64,000 nt of DNA from Colwellia maritima. Its GTDB lineage: Bacteria > Pseudomonadota > Gammaproteobacteria > Enterobacterales > Alteromonadaceae. Positions 53,998 to 64,000 of the stretch are shown piece after piece. Under the pieces are notes generated by a model. That model searched no databases, was not told the DNA's origin, and worked only from the letters and a program-made list of their open reading frames with translations. The translations under genes and the position numbers were made by a program. The stretch's first letter is position 1. The number at the start of each line of letters is the position of its first letter. The stretch is taken from the NCBI RefSeq assembly GCF_022669015.1, contig NZ_JAKKSL010000007.1, forward strand, positions 62,001-126,000, written 5' to 3'.

Positions 53998-56900
53998 TTG
54001 GCCATCAACAACAGCCTTAACATTTTAACGAGTGAAGAAATTGATGAACTTTACGAAATTCCCAAAATAGATGCGGAAGATAGAGAGCTGCTCTTTGAGA
54101 TCACAGTAGAAGATGAAGTTTATCTTGAGCAACAGAAGAGTATTTATAATAAAATTAACTATATTCTCCAATCAGGATATTTTCGAGCATCCCGACAATT
54201 TTATAACTTTGCATTTTCAGATGTTCGAGATGATACCTGGTTTATCATTAATCGTTATTTCCCACACACTCACTTTCCAAAAAAGCTAACATCCAAAGGT
54301 AAGCATTACGCAGCCCAAAAAGCGATTTTAAGTATCTACAGTTATAAGCGTTACGAGGCATCATTTGGCATAGAGGTGAGCCGACAAGCTAAACGCTTAT
54401 CAAAAAGAGATATATCCCCACGCTTTATATTTGATGAATTATTAAATTTTTTCGAAAAGCATCAAATTGTACGACCTAAATATTCGACTTTACAAGACCT
54501 GGTATCATTGGCTATACAGCGTGAAGAAAAACGTTTAGCGAAAAAACTTGGCACTTTACTAGATAAAACATCTCGGGATACATTAGATGGACTGTTGGCA
54601 GATGAACAAACAATCACTGGTTTGACGCTCTTAAAACAAGATCCTAAGAGTTTTGCCACAAATGAAATGCGTAAAGAACTCAAAAAGCAGCAAAAAATAG
54701 TTGAGATTTTTCAACAGTCAAAATCTATTATTTCCAAGTGGCAATATCCCGACAAAATATCCAGTATTATGCCGACATATGTGATTTTTATGATGTCTAT
54801 CAACTCAAACGATTCGAACTCATGAAGTCCCGATTATGTATGATGTGTTTTGTTTGGCAGCGATTCATCAAATTGAATGATCATTTAACAACGTATTTGG
54901 TACATAAAATTCAAGGCTACGAAAAGCATGCCGAAGTTGATGCAGGAGAAAAAATACTTGAGGCAAAATTGGGTGTAGGTGAAGATCGAAAATTAGCAAG
55001 TCAAATGCTCAAAGTTGTTAATAATCAAAATATACACCAAGATCAAATTCGGCCAAAATGTTATGCGATCATCAAAAAAGACAACTTTGATGAATTCACT
55101 AATAAATTGGCTGAGCCTGAAGTTAATAACAAAAAATATGAGTGGGAATATTACAGCAAAGAGCATAATGCAATAAAAACCAATTTGCGTAGTACCTTTA
55201 TGGCGATTGATTTTAGCTGTGGTAATAATCATCACCTTAACAATGCCATTAATTTTATTAAGAAATTAATGTTATCCAAAGATAAAATGGATGATAGGTT
55301 AGCTTCAGAAGTACCTACCGACTTCATTTCTACCGCGCAACTAAAGTATATTACCTATAAAGGCTCAGTAAAATTCACGCAGGGATCTAAAGATGATGAC
55401 CACGATGTAAAGTTTGTTAATATCAAGCGATATGAAGTCATGTTATACCGCTCTCTTGCACAAACAATTAAATCAGGAAGCACTTTTATTTCAGACAGTG
55501 TCAATTATCGTCATTTGGAGGATGATTTGATTTCCCTTGAAAGATGGAATAAGGATAAAGCTAAAATATTAAATGAGCTTTCTGACTGCCTTAATCTCAA
55601 ATCAATTGTGGAATTACTCCAGGAGAAAGAGATTGAATTAGAATCTCTATATAAGATGGTTAATGCACGTATAAAGTCAAAAGAAAATAAAGAAATAAAA
55701 ATCAATGAAAACAACCTATCCTGGACACTGCCGTACAAAAGGGCAGAAGATAAAGCTAACAATCCTTTTTACCAGGATATTGAAACGAAAAGTATCTCAA
55801 AAGTTATCGATTACACAGCTAAACATACAGGTTTTTTTGATAGTTTCACCCACATACTCAATAAAGGATCTAAATCAAAAGCCCAACCTGATTACCTGAA
55901 AGCATATTTTGTTGCACAAGGCACATCAATAGGGAACAAGCGTATCGCTGAATCATCAGATGTAAGCTTGGAAAACTTAAAAAATATTGCGGGTAAATTT
56001 ATCCGAATTGATTCTATGATTGATGCCAGTGATCAAATCATTAATAAAACAGCCCAACTTCCGATATTCAATAATTATAATTTGTCTGATTATGGCATTC
56101 ATGCCAGTTTAGATGGACAAAAGCTCGAAACAAGATATCAAACAGTACAGTCAAGATACTCAACAAAATATTTTGGCTATGGTAAAGGTGTTGTATCTTA
56201 TAGTTTAATTGCTAATCATTTGCCTGTTAATACCAAGATAATTGGTGCTAATGAACACGAGAGTCACTATGTATTAGATATCGTATATAATAATACTAGC
56301 GATCTTAATATCACGTCAGTTTCTGGAGACATGCATTCGATCAATCGCGTTAATTTTGCTTTGATGAATTTATTTGGCTATGACTTCATGCCAAGATTTA
56401 CTCAATTAAATATGAAAGCTGAGAAAAATTTAGTTGCATTCAATAAACCAAGTGAATACTCAGAATTGTTGATTAAACCATCGAGCCAGGTTAATAAACA
56501 ACTTATTATTGATGAATGGGACAACATATTACGAATCCTTGCCTCATTAGCGCTAAAAGAAACCGGCCCAAAGTACCATCATCAGAAAATTATCATCATA
56601 TTCAAAGAAAAACCCTACGTTAAAGGCACTTATCGAGTTTGATAAAATGACTATGAGCATATATATGCTTAACTACATTAATGATATCGATTTGAGAAGA
56701 CGAGTAAGTAGAGCATTAAACAGAGGTGAGGCATTTCATCAATTACGAGCCGGAATTCTTCAAATTAGCGGCAAAAAACTATTAGGTAAAACTGACAAGG
56801 CGTATGAGATAAGCAATCAATGCAACAAAATATTAGCTTGCTGTATTATTTACTACAACACATCGATACTTTCCGAGTTATTAGCAAAGGCTGAAGCTGC

Positions 56901-57081
56901 TAATGATGAAGTGTTATGTAGTCAAATTAAGCGTTTTTCACCTGTAGCTTGGCAGCACATTAACTTACTCGGAAATTTTGAATTTAGGCATACAGATAAT
57001 GTTATTGATATTCAAGATGTTACTAAATTTGCAGTTGAAAACAGTATAAACACAAAAACGACTGAAAGCCCTTTAAATTAA
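53998..57081 (+). CDS. tnpA: Tn3-family transposase of Tn-B, two frameshifts
   Basis: TTG start at 53998 after AAAGGAGTATG. N terminus NSLNILTSEEIDELYEIPKI is typical. A one-base shift at about 54755 joins QNIQYYADICDFYDVYQLKR; another near 56570 joins SIIRKLSSYSKKNPTLKALI and MLNYINDIDLRRRVSRALNR. Catalytic acids: HASLDGQKLETR, SVSGDMHSINRVNFAL and NRGEAFHQLRAG. About 1,027 residues. The stop is 50 bases from the right terminal repeat. Functional only if the shifts are errors. Confidence 0.88.
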
Positions 57082-57130
57082 GGGCTGTAGACTTTCATGA
57101 ATACAAACCAGTGCTATGTGGAATTACCCC

Positions 57131-57910
57131 CTAACAAGAATAATTAGGCTTTAAATCCATTGCACGGAATAAATCGATACCGTGATTAAGCCCATGTTCT
57201 TTTTGTGCTGCCGGCTCATTAATTAATGTTGGGTAACTCAAGTGATAACCTTGCAAGTAATCGGCACCGCTTTTTTTAGCTATCGCTAACAAGTCTTCGT
57301 TTTCCACACCTTCAACGATGCACTTTGCGCCAATTTCATGAACGAATGAAACGATACTATTTAGAATATGATTATTACGCTTGGTATGACTCGATAAGTT
57401 TAATATGCTTCGGTCTAACTTCACAATATGAGGACGGAGCATGATAATACGCTCAAAATTGGAATAACCAGATCCGAAATCGTCAATAGCAATTAAATGT
57501 CCCTTGCGTCGTGCAAGCGCAACATTATGTAAAAAGGCTTCATTGTTTTCTTTTTCAAAAGCTAATTCAGTTACTTCAATGATCACGGTATTGGCGCTGA
57601 TAGCGTTGTCGTCAAACCATCTAAGCGCATGAATAAAATCAGGTGATGCTATTTGAGAGGGCGTAAAGTTAACGAAATACATTGAATATTCGTAAGTGTC
57701 ATAGAGTGACTTAATAGCTAACGCTTTATCTTTAACCAGTGCATCTAAATGTAAAACAAATAAATGGGGTTCTTCCAAGAAGTTATTAAGTGTTTTTTCT
57801 TTCATTCCTCTAAATAATATCTCACAAGCGACTGGTTTTAAGCATTGGTTGTCACAAATTGATTGATGGGCAAATGCCGCCTGAGTGCCTGCAGTGTTTT
57901 GTAAGTTCAT
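57131..57910 (-). CDS. EAL-domain cyclic-di-GMP phosphodiesterase, 3' end set by Tn-B
   Basis: A 259-residue single EAL protein. CEILFRG (EIL in place of EAL), YFVNFTPSQIAS, VIIEVTELAFEKEN, AIDDFGSGYSNFERI, VKLDRSILN and CIVEGVENEDLL keep the metal and catalytic residues, so activity is likely. The TAG stop straddles the transposon junction (57131-57133): its last bases are target copy TAACA plus the first base of Tn-B, hence the natural C terminus may be longer. No sensor domain. Confidence 0.82.
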   Translation of the reverse strand: MNLQNTAGTQAAFAHQSICDNQCLKPVACEILFRGMKEKTLNNFLEEPHLFVLHLDALVKDKALAIKSLYDTYEYSMYFVNFTPSQIASPDFIHALRWFDDNAISANTVIIEVTELAFEKENNEAFLHNVALARRKGHLIAIDDFGSGYSNFERIIMLRPHIVKLDRSILNLSSHTKRNNHILNSIVSFVHEIGAKCIVEGVENEDLLAIAKKSGADYLQGYHLSYPTLINEPAAQKEHGLNHGIDLFRAMDLKPNYSC

Positions 57911-58026
57911 AAAGTCGATCTTAATAGTGGATGATAGAACATGAGGTGATTATATTATTTCTCAAAAAAGAGCAGGGTAGTTAGAGGCGGTTAATATTCG
58001 CCTCTAATCTTTAATGATGATTATTT

Positions 58027-58442
58027 TTACAATAAAACCTCTTTAATTAAGGCGACTTCCATGTCTTTGACTTTTTCATAACCTTCGGTTATCTGGGTGT
58101 TAAATTCTTCTTTGGATGTTTTGATAATAAGCGTACCTATTCTACGGTCACGTTCAATATCAAACATCGGTTTATCAAACACTAAACACCATGGCTCGCC
58201 AGGTATGTTTGAATGGTACATTAGTTTTTTCGTTACGGTATCAACGCGAATACTGCGCTTAAAAAGTGGTAACACTAAAGCTAAAACAACAAAAACATGA
58301 AAGAAAGCCGGCGTAACACCTCCGTACAAAAAAAGTGTCGAAGCGTCATAGATATATCAATCACAGCCCAAAATAGCGCAAAATAATACCCACCTTTATA
58401 AACAGGGTGGTGTATAGCAGGTCTATAATTAAAAATACTCAT
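58027..58442 (-). CDS. Small membrane protein, one frameshift
   Basis: ATG 58442 starts MSIFNYRPAIHHPVYKGGYY and the hydrophobic FALFWAVIDIS; a shift near 58345 continues DASTLFLYGGVTPAFFHVFV VLALVLPLF, then a cytoplasmic or periplasmic domain (VDTVTKKLMYHSNIP, CLVFDKPMFDIERDRRIGTL) to 58027. Two to three helices, about 138 residues. Not recognised. It lies in the transfer-region flank, between EAL and TraG. Confidence 0.5.
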
Positions 58443-58693
58443 AAAATAATAAATAACCGTGTTTTAGATTAAAAGTAAGCTTACCTGTCTTCTTGTGTAA
58501 AAGTATTTATTAGAGGAGCTAAAATTGCCTTTCTAACAAATCACGATTAATAAAGTTATTGCTTAAGTAAAGAATTTTATCAGTATCCCCTCTTGTTTTA
58601 CTATATAACGTGCATGTGGTATAATTTTTTTGTTACCAACTGAACTAAACAACATTACTCTATATAGACAACATTAAATAACGGTATTTACTT
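58443..58693. other. Intergenic region
   Basis: About 250 AT-rich bases. TGCATGTGGTATAATTTTTTTG (about 58611) contains a TATAAT -10 about 75 bases before the next start. No gene. Confidence 0.4.
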
Positions 58694-59301
58694 ATGATTA
58701 TTAATGATATGTCAGCAAAATACTCTCGCGGTGCTCCAAAGTTAGATTTTGAAGATGCTGCAGCAAAATTATACCTAATGGGAGTAACTAAGCGGCAGCA
58801 TTTTAAAAATTTGAGTCGAGAAAAAAACGACCTAAAGATATCCCCTCTTCACCTCATACGTATTATGCTGAATTCACGACATGGCCAGAAATGGTAGCGA
58901 TAGGAAGAGAAGCAGCTAAACGTGGCAAAGGTAAAACCGAATTGTTACCTCCGTATAAAGAGTTAAAAGCACTAGCTCGTAGATATTCGATCACGACACA
59001 GCAAAAATATAAGGAAGTGCTAAATACTGGAAAGTTAGGGGAATTTGCACCAAAAAATCCTGAACTTTGTTATGAAGATGAATTTGAGGGATGGGATAAT
59101 TTTCTTGCACCCAAAAACCGTTTTGTTGATTTTGAAACAGCGAGGTCGCTCTGTCGCGGTTATGGTTTGAAGACATCAACTGACTGGGTTGTTTTTTGCC
59201 GTGAAGGTTGTCGTCCTAGCTTTATTCCTGCTATGCCTAACCGTGATTACCCTGAATTTATATCGTGGAAAGATTTTCTCATTGGTCCTGATAGCGAGTA
59301 A
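58694..59301 (+). CDS. Protein with phage-integrase-type repeat units, one frameshift
   Basis: The first frame (MIINDMSAKYSRGAPKLDFE) breaks at an A7 run (58821-58827); one base leads to KRPKDIPSSPHTYYAEFTTW PEMVAIGREA, then two further units LPPYKELKALARRYSITTQQ...GWDNFLAP and VDFETARSLCRGYGLKTSTD...SWKDFLIG. The recurring P-x-x-Y...W.D.L pattern is that of the integrase repeat unit family, found alone or in front of recombinases. About 202 residues. No catalytic recombinase part is present. DNA- or RNA-binding is a guess. Confidence 0.55.
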
Positions 59302-59308
59302 CTAAAAC

Positions 59309-59341
59309 AAAAAAGACAGTGCGTAACGCCTGTCTTTTTTT
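59309..59341 (+). terminator. Bidirectional-looking terminator
   Basis: AAAAAAGACAG and CTGTCTTTTTTT form an 11-bp stem with loop TGCGTAACGC, followed by T's; the A run on the other side would also serve reverse transcription, which converges from 60245. Confidence 0.85.
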
Positions 59342-59355
59342 GCTTTAAAACCCTG

Positions 59356-60245
59356 TTATTTTTTCGGTTTGATGTAGCACAAAACTGGGTGAATCATCTT
59401 GTGGGGTTCAGTCACAAATCGTTCATCATTGTGGTGCTCGATAAAGAAGTCTTTTTTGTAATCATTAAGCAATAAATACTTTGGCGACATTCCATTAGGA
59501 AAGCAAATAGTAGGTATCTTCTCTTTGTAGGCGGCTTTACGGTCGGGGCTGTTTTCCCAATAATCCCTCATTTCCTTTGCTAACGCGCGGTCTTTTTTGA
59601 CAAACACAGAAAAATATACTTTTTCATCATCCAAAGAAGTTACTTCAATCTCAACACGTTCAAGCAACGGTTCTAGGTAACGTTTATTATAATATCGATA
59701 ACTATTTGCTAAAAATTCTTGTTTGGCCAATACAGATGAAGCAATACTATCTCTAATTAACGCGCCGCCTTTTACACTCATAATACGATCATAGACATCA
59801 GAAAAGTCACTACTCGATACGCTTTTATCGTTAGCTAGCTTATCTAGTGCTAAATAGAGATTTTTCAGCTTTTTTTGTAGGGCCAAGTTATTACGGATGC
59901 CATCAACCATTTCTAGTGAGGCTTTTGGTTAAGGCTCACTTGAGCGGTCAAGGTAAAAACCCCTTTTTTTCTATCCCACTCTTCACGCAACGTTAGCACA
60001 TCAACTTCACCGACCAGATACGCTTTAATATTAGTCGTAAAGTCTTTATCAATTAATTGCTCATGCCCTGACATTACGACAGGTAATCGCTCTATACCGT
60101 ATTGCGCCTTAATACGGGCGTTTTGACGTACAACACTGTCACGTTGCTCTGCAATATCTTCAGTCACCGTCACGGTAACAGGAGAGGCGACCGTAAGAAA
60201 AGCTGTAAGGGTGAATACTGCTACCACTATAATTCGGTTAAACAT
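59356..60245 (-). CDS. Secreted hypothetical protein, one frameshift
   Basis: MFNRIIVVAVFTLTAFLTVA is a signal peptide; the next part (VTVTVTEDIAEQRDSVVRQN, VVMSGHEQLIDKDFTTNIKA and VLTLREEWDRKKGVFTLTAQ) has the conserved feel of LPP20/FlgO-type periplasmic proteins. The first frame ends QKPH at an A4 run near 59925; adding one A joins ASLEMVDGIRNNLALQKKL and the helical second part to a stop at 59356. About 295 residues in total. Possibly an accessory of the transfer region; not assigned. Confidence 0.55.
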
Positions 60246-60307
60246 TGAAATGCCTTTTTTAGTAAATGATAATACGTTATATCAGTTAAATTATTTCTCG
60301 CAACAAA

Positions 60308-60337
60308 GTAAAAACCCGACAATTGCCGGGTTTTTTC
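60308..60337. terminator. Terminator after traG
   Basis: AAAACCCG-ACAATTG-CCGGGTTTT stem with T run on both strands. On the minus strand it lies about 15 bases beyond the traG stop; on the plus strand it would stop forward transcription. Confidence 0.8.
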
Positions 60338-60350
60338 CTCACACTACGAG

Positions 60351-63300
60351 TTAGAATATTTTCCTCATCGTACTAAATTGGTCGAGATAATATTCTTCAC
60401 CAGTAAATGAATTAGTGTATCCCATGCCCATTGTTTCACCTTCTTCGTTGGTGTACATATTGGTTTCCTGGAAACTTTCATTTCCTATATCTATTTTACC
60501 ATCGGCTCCTGTATCGAGGCGAGGGAAATCATCTATGTTAGATCCTAGATAATTAGCCGGTACTGTTTGGCTACTATTTGCGCTGTAGTCTCCCAGTGAT
60601 GCATTACCGGTATTGCTACTGTTAGAGCCGAAAACACCGCCGCAAAGTTTGTTGCATCCTCGACAACATGACCGGCTGCACTAGCAATCGTACTGCCAAC
60701 TATAGGTGAAAGAAAAGATGTGGTCGCTTCATTATTGTTGTCAGCTACGGTGTTGTAAGCTGAGTTTTCTGTTCCTGTTCGCGCTATAAAATCACTACCA
60801 CTTGGTTGCGTGTATGATATTCCCTGGCTATCTGTGTAGGTGTTGTAGTTTGAATTAGCGTTACCATCATTGCTTAATGTGTATGTTTCACCACCCGCAC
60901 TAAAACTTTGCCCTAAAGAGCCATCGTCTTGAACTGAACTGTAAACAGGATCAGGACTGATAATGTTACCGTCCTGTGTACCTTGCCTCATGGCTTCCAC
61001 ATTTGCGATAGTATGCGGGTCTTGAGCAGCGCTTGAGAATACATCACCATACTTAGCGCCGCCTAAAGCAAGCTCGTTATCGCTAGACAAGCTAAGCACA
61101 CCTGCAAGCATAGCAAACGGCGAATCACCTCCTCGCCCTAAATCGTATGCTTCCTCCGGCGTTGTTGATGGGTTAGACAATTTAGCTGCCAAGTTTGCAG
61201 CATCGGTGAGAGAACCGCCATTAGCAGAGCCGTTATAATTTAGATCTGGATTCGTACTGTCAGTATTAGCTAAATTAATAGCCGTCACTTGATCGGCTAC
61301 GCGTTTGGCGTAAGGGTCAGATATAGCATAAGCACTAAATGAATCATCCACCCCTGCCATAATGCCATCCGAACGAGATTGTGAACCGTTATATATACCA
61401 TTAGCATGGCTTCTTTCTTCATCGGTTGCGTTAACTGCTAAGTAGGCCATATTTTTTGCCATGTGATCTTTTTGGGTTTCACCTATACCGTTATAAAGTT
61501 CAGGGTTATCTTTAAGGTATTTTTCTGCCACAAGTGCATCAGTTCTATCTTGTGAAGACATACCTTTATAGTCACTATTAATCAACGCATCCATACCGTG
61601 ATAAATTGACGGCAAATTAGTACCGTTATTAACTGCATGTTCATTAGTTGAATGAGGAATATTTCCATCATCCCAACCATGATTTTTATCAAGAAAAGCG
61701 GTAAGAGACTGACCTTTTTCAAGCATTTCAGTGCTTATTGAATTATCCATTAAATCTCTCTGTGCTTGTATTTGTTCAGCATTAGGACCAACAAAACCTT
61801 GTGCATCTTTTTGGTTTTTAAGCGCTATATTATCGGTATTGTCGTCTAACTCAGCGCTTTGAGCAGCCATAATAGCGCCTTGAGCATTGTTTTGTATTTG
61901 TTGAGATTTATCTTCTGATAAGCCATAGTTAGCATTATCAATCTGTTTCACATCATTTGCTAATTTATCGTAAGTATTAGCCGCCACCATAAATCCAGTG
62001 GCACGATCTACATCCCCTATTGAGTTACCAATAGAGCGCATTAGGCCGGCCGCAATACCCTTATCCTGAGCATCCAATCCAAGGTTTTTATCTCCACCTT
62101 TAAGTGTTTCTTCAATATTTCTCGCTGTTTTGAACGCGCTAGAGGAATCATGATACTCGGTAGGAGAACCCAACCTTTCTTTATCCGATGCGGATAACTT
62201 ATCATACCACGCATCGTAATGACCCCAAGTAAACATCTTATCAGCAGTCGCATTATCGAGCTGTAATGTGTCTGTCTTAGAATCTATATTACTCATAGAG
62301 TTGCCAAGCGCCATTGATTTAGCTTCAGCTAACTGGTAAGCCTCCAATGCTGTTTTCGCTTTTTGTGATGATTCATTGTCACTAAACATTTTTGTATCGC
62401 TCGTTTTTTCTGATGAACCACTAGAGCTACCGTTGGATGTTACTGTGCCACCAGACTCTTGAAAACCTCTAGCTTTGTCTACCATTTCTTGATAGGTCGT
62501 GCTTTCTAGTTGAGCTGTATTAAGGTCAATCCCCGCAGATACTTTTCCTACCGGAAGGCCGGCTGGCAGCGCCGCCTTTAATTGCCATCTGTGCTCTTTC
62601 TTCATTAGAAAAGCTTTCATTGGCTCTTGTTGTGTTTGCAAGTGTTGATAGTTTAGTGTCGGTATTCATTTCGCTCCAATTTTGAGCGTTTACCTTGTCA
62701 ACACTGCTTGCTGATCCCATTCCGCTTACTACCGCTTGGCTAAGTGCTTGGCTATATGAACCTTGTGAAGAGGTCACTTCACTTTGAACAGTTTGCATAG
62801 ATGCACTTCTACCAGAGGATTGTATGTCACTTATTGACGAGGAGCCTACAGATAGGTTACTAGATAGTGTATGGTTAGTAGTATAAGCACCTGTTGACGT
62901 ACCAAATATCTTTCCTTCGTCACCCATTTTTAGTGCGCCACCGTTCATGTTAGAGCTAATAGTCGGCGCTCCCATATTTCCATCAACACTACCTGACGCT
63001 ACATTTCGCATCACGCCCATCATAGAATGAACACCACCGTACAATAAGAACATGGCCAACATAGGAATAGAGGCAGTCAGTGCGGCTGCAGTAGCTAAAA
63101 AGCCTTCAACCTCAAGAATTGTGTCGGGCAGGGAATCAAAGCTGAAAGGGTCAAATCCAGATGCAGCACCAAGCGCGTTTTCAACCGATATTGCGGTATA
63201 CAAATTGACAAAAATACTAATAAAACTCCAGAGATTAACAAATAAAATCAGCATCATGTATTTTTTTATCATGGCAAATCCAAGACCACCTAGTACGGCA

Positions 63301-64000
63301 AGCAACATCATAATTGGAGCCATATAAAACGCAAAACATTCAAGAGCTGTAATCACGGGTATAGCTATTTGGTTGAATAACGCACGTTCGCCCGCTTTTT
63401 CATAGACACGCTTACGCATACCTTGGAATACCATTTGATCGGTGTAATTTTCTAATGAGGTATTTTTAAGTCCATCTCTGATCATGTAACTTTGGAACAT
63501 ACCTAGTTGAATGTCATAAGGACTTGGGCCAATACCATAAGAACCATAAATCATCGCTGAAGCATTTCGTAATGCCTCTCTTGAAACCCCTTTTTTCTCA
63601 TAAAAGTCAGTTAAATTATTTTCTAATGTTGTATTGTTAAGCGCACTCATTATTGCTGAATGAGCATCAGGGCAGGCCATTTGTGTACCAAAATGACTAC
63701 CGCCTGCGGTTAAATACACATCGGTTTGCAGAAAATCATAAGTTACCTTAAGTGCTTGAAACAAGCTTTGGCTGATAGTTGTTGTACGTAGTAATTCAAT
63801 AGACATTGTTGGATCACGACCAGTAAGTTCATGGTCAACAACATAACAATTTTGAACATACTCTGTTATCGTTTTCCCTAAATCATATCCTTTATTATTG
63901 CTTTTAAACTGCATAGAAGTTGGTGGCCTTTGATCGTACATTTTAACTAAAGCACTTAAAGGGTCTGCCTCTTTGTCGCCGGAAGAGAATGTTACCGGGG
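60351..64000 (-). CDS. traG: TraG-like mating-pair stabilisation/entry-exclusion protein, partial, two frameshifts
   Basis: The open frame enters from the right edge (VTFSSGDKEADPLSALVKMY). The TraG_N region follows with several membrane segments (ITALECFAFYMAPIMMLLAV, LILFVNLWSFISIFVNLYTA, LTASIPMLAMFLLYGGVHSM), then a long Ser/Asn/Gln-rich periplasmic part. Shifts near 62565 (joins GGAAGLPVGKVSAGIDLN) and 60630 (joins VFGSNSSNTGNASLGDYS) are needed to reach the natural end FSTMRKIF at 60351. In F-type systems TraG acts in pilus assembly, mating-pair stabilisation and exclusion. The gene start lies outside the window. Confidence 0.85.

Larger units (their letters stand above)
46982..57131 (+). 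mobile_element. Tn-B: 10.15-kb Tn3-family transposon
   Basis: Left end GGGGTTAATTCCACATAGCA (46982) and right end, read inward, GGGGGTAATTCCACATAGCA (57131) form inverted repeats continuing through CTGGTTTGTATTCA. Direct repeats TAACA flank it (46977-46981 and 57132-57136), a 5-bp target duplication. Contents: a tandem array and outer-membrane protein gene, two small surface genes, a TumE/TumA-like pair, resolvase and transposase, the last 50 bases from the right end. Confidence 0.88.

Overview
The window reads as part of a large, AT-rich conjugative plasmid of a marine-type gammaproteobacterium; Alteromonadales (Shewanella, Colwellia or Pseudoalteromonas-like) is my best guess from protein flavour only. 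Plasmid identity rests on a Rep_3-type initiator beside a long iteron array with a perfect DnaA box (38.4-40.9 kb), a KfrA-like protein (5.5 kb), a Tus-like terminator protein (46.0 kb), a tyrosine recombinase (41.9 kb) and the large TraG mating-pair protein of an F-type transfer system running off the right edge (60.4-64.0 kb). No rRNA, tRNA or CRISPR array was seen.

Layout. 0-3.6 kb: small, mostly unknown plasmid genes, several of them tiny membrane proteins. 4.2-5.3 kb: VapBC50-type toxin-antitoxin pair. 5.5-6.5 kb: kfrA. 6.6-7.9 kb: AHH-nuclease toxin with its immunity gene. 8.8-9.0 kb: remnant of a Tn3-family transposon. 9.2-11.0 kb: restriction-endonuclease-like gene plus PIN-like gene. 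11.3-12.65 kb: an IS110/IS1111-type element abutting an IS982 copy. 13.4-31.4 kb: an 18-kb Tn3-family transposon (here Tn-A) inserted in that IS982 copy with a 5-bp target duplication. Tn-A carries a heavy-metal island (CzcCBA/Cus-type RND pump, P-II-like protein, LspA, methyltransferase, CDF transporter, CadR/PbrR-like MerR regulator, PbrT/FTR1-like transporter) and a core of tnpR, res, a Phd/ParE pair and tnpA. 31.7-32.7 kb: an intact second IS982 copy. 33.2-38.2 kb: a putative defence locus (HEPN-like protein, KGGVGR-type double P-loop ATPase, phosphoesterase). 38.4-43 kb: replication region and recombinase. 43.3-46.9 kb: secreted and lipoproteins and tus. 46.98-57.13 kb: a second Tn3-family transposon (Tn-B) with a 5-bp duplication, a TumE/TumA-type pair, an outer-membrane protein gene and a striking 3 x 874-bp tandem array at its left end. 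57.1-60.3 kb: EAL protein and unknown genes. 60.35-64 kb: traG.

Metal genes act together: the MerR protein sits divergent to the CDF gene, and two promoters with the 19-bp spacer and dyad typical of MerR-controlled genes lie in front of the CDF and the PbrT-like genes; the latter promoter also overlaps a Fur-box-like palindrome. The RND pump would export metal across the envelope.

A strong caveat: about twenty genes are broken by single-base shifts, many in short homopolymers. This looks more like residual sequencing error, or less likely mass decay, so several genes are annotated here across a frameshift. Coordinates for those span both reading-frame pieces.
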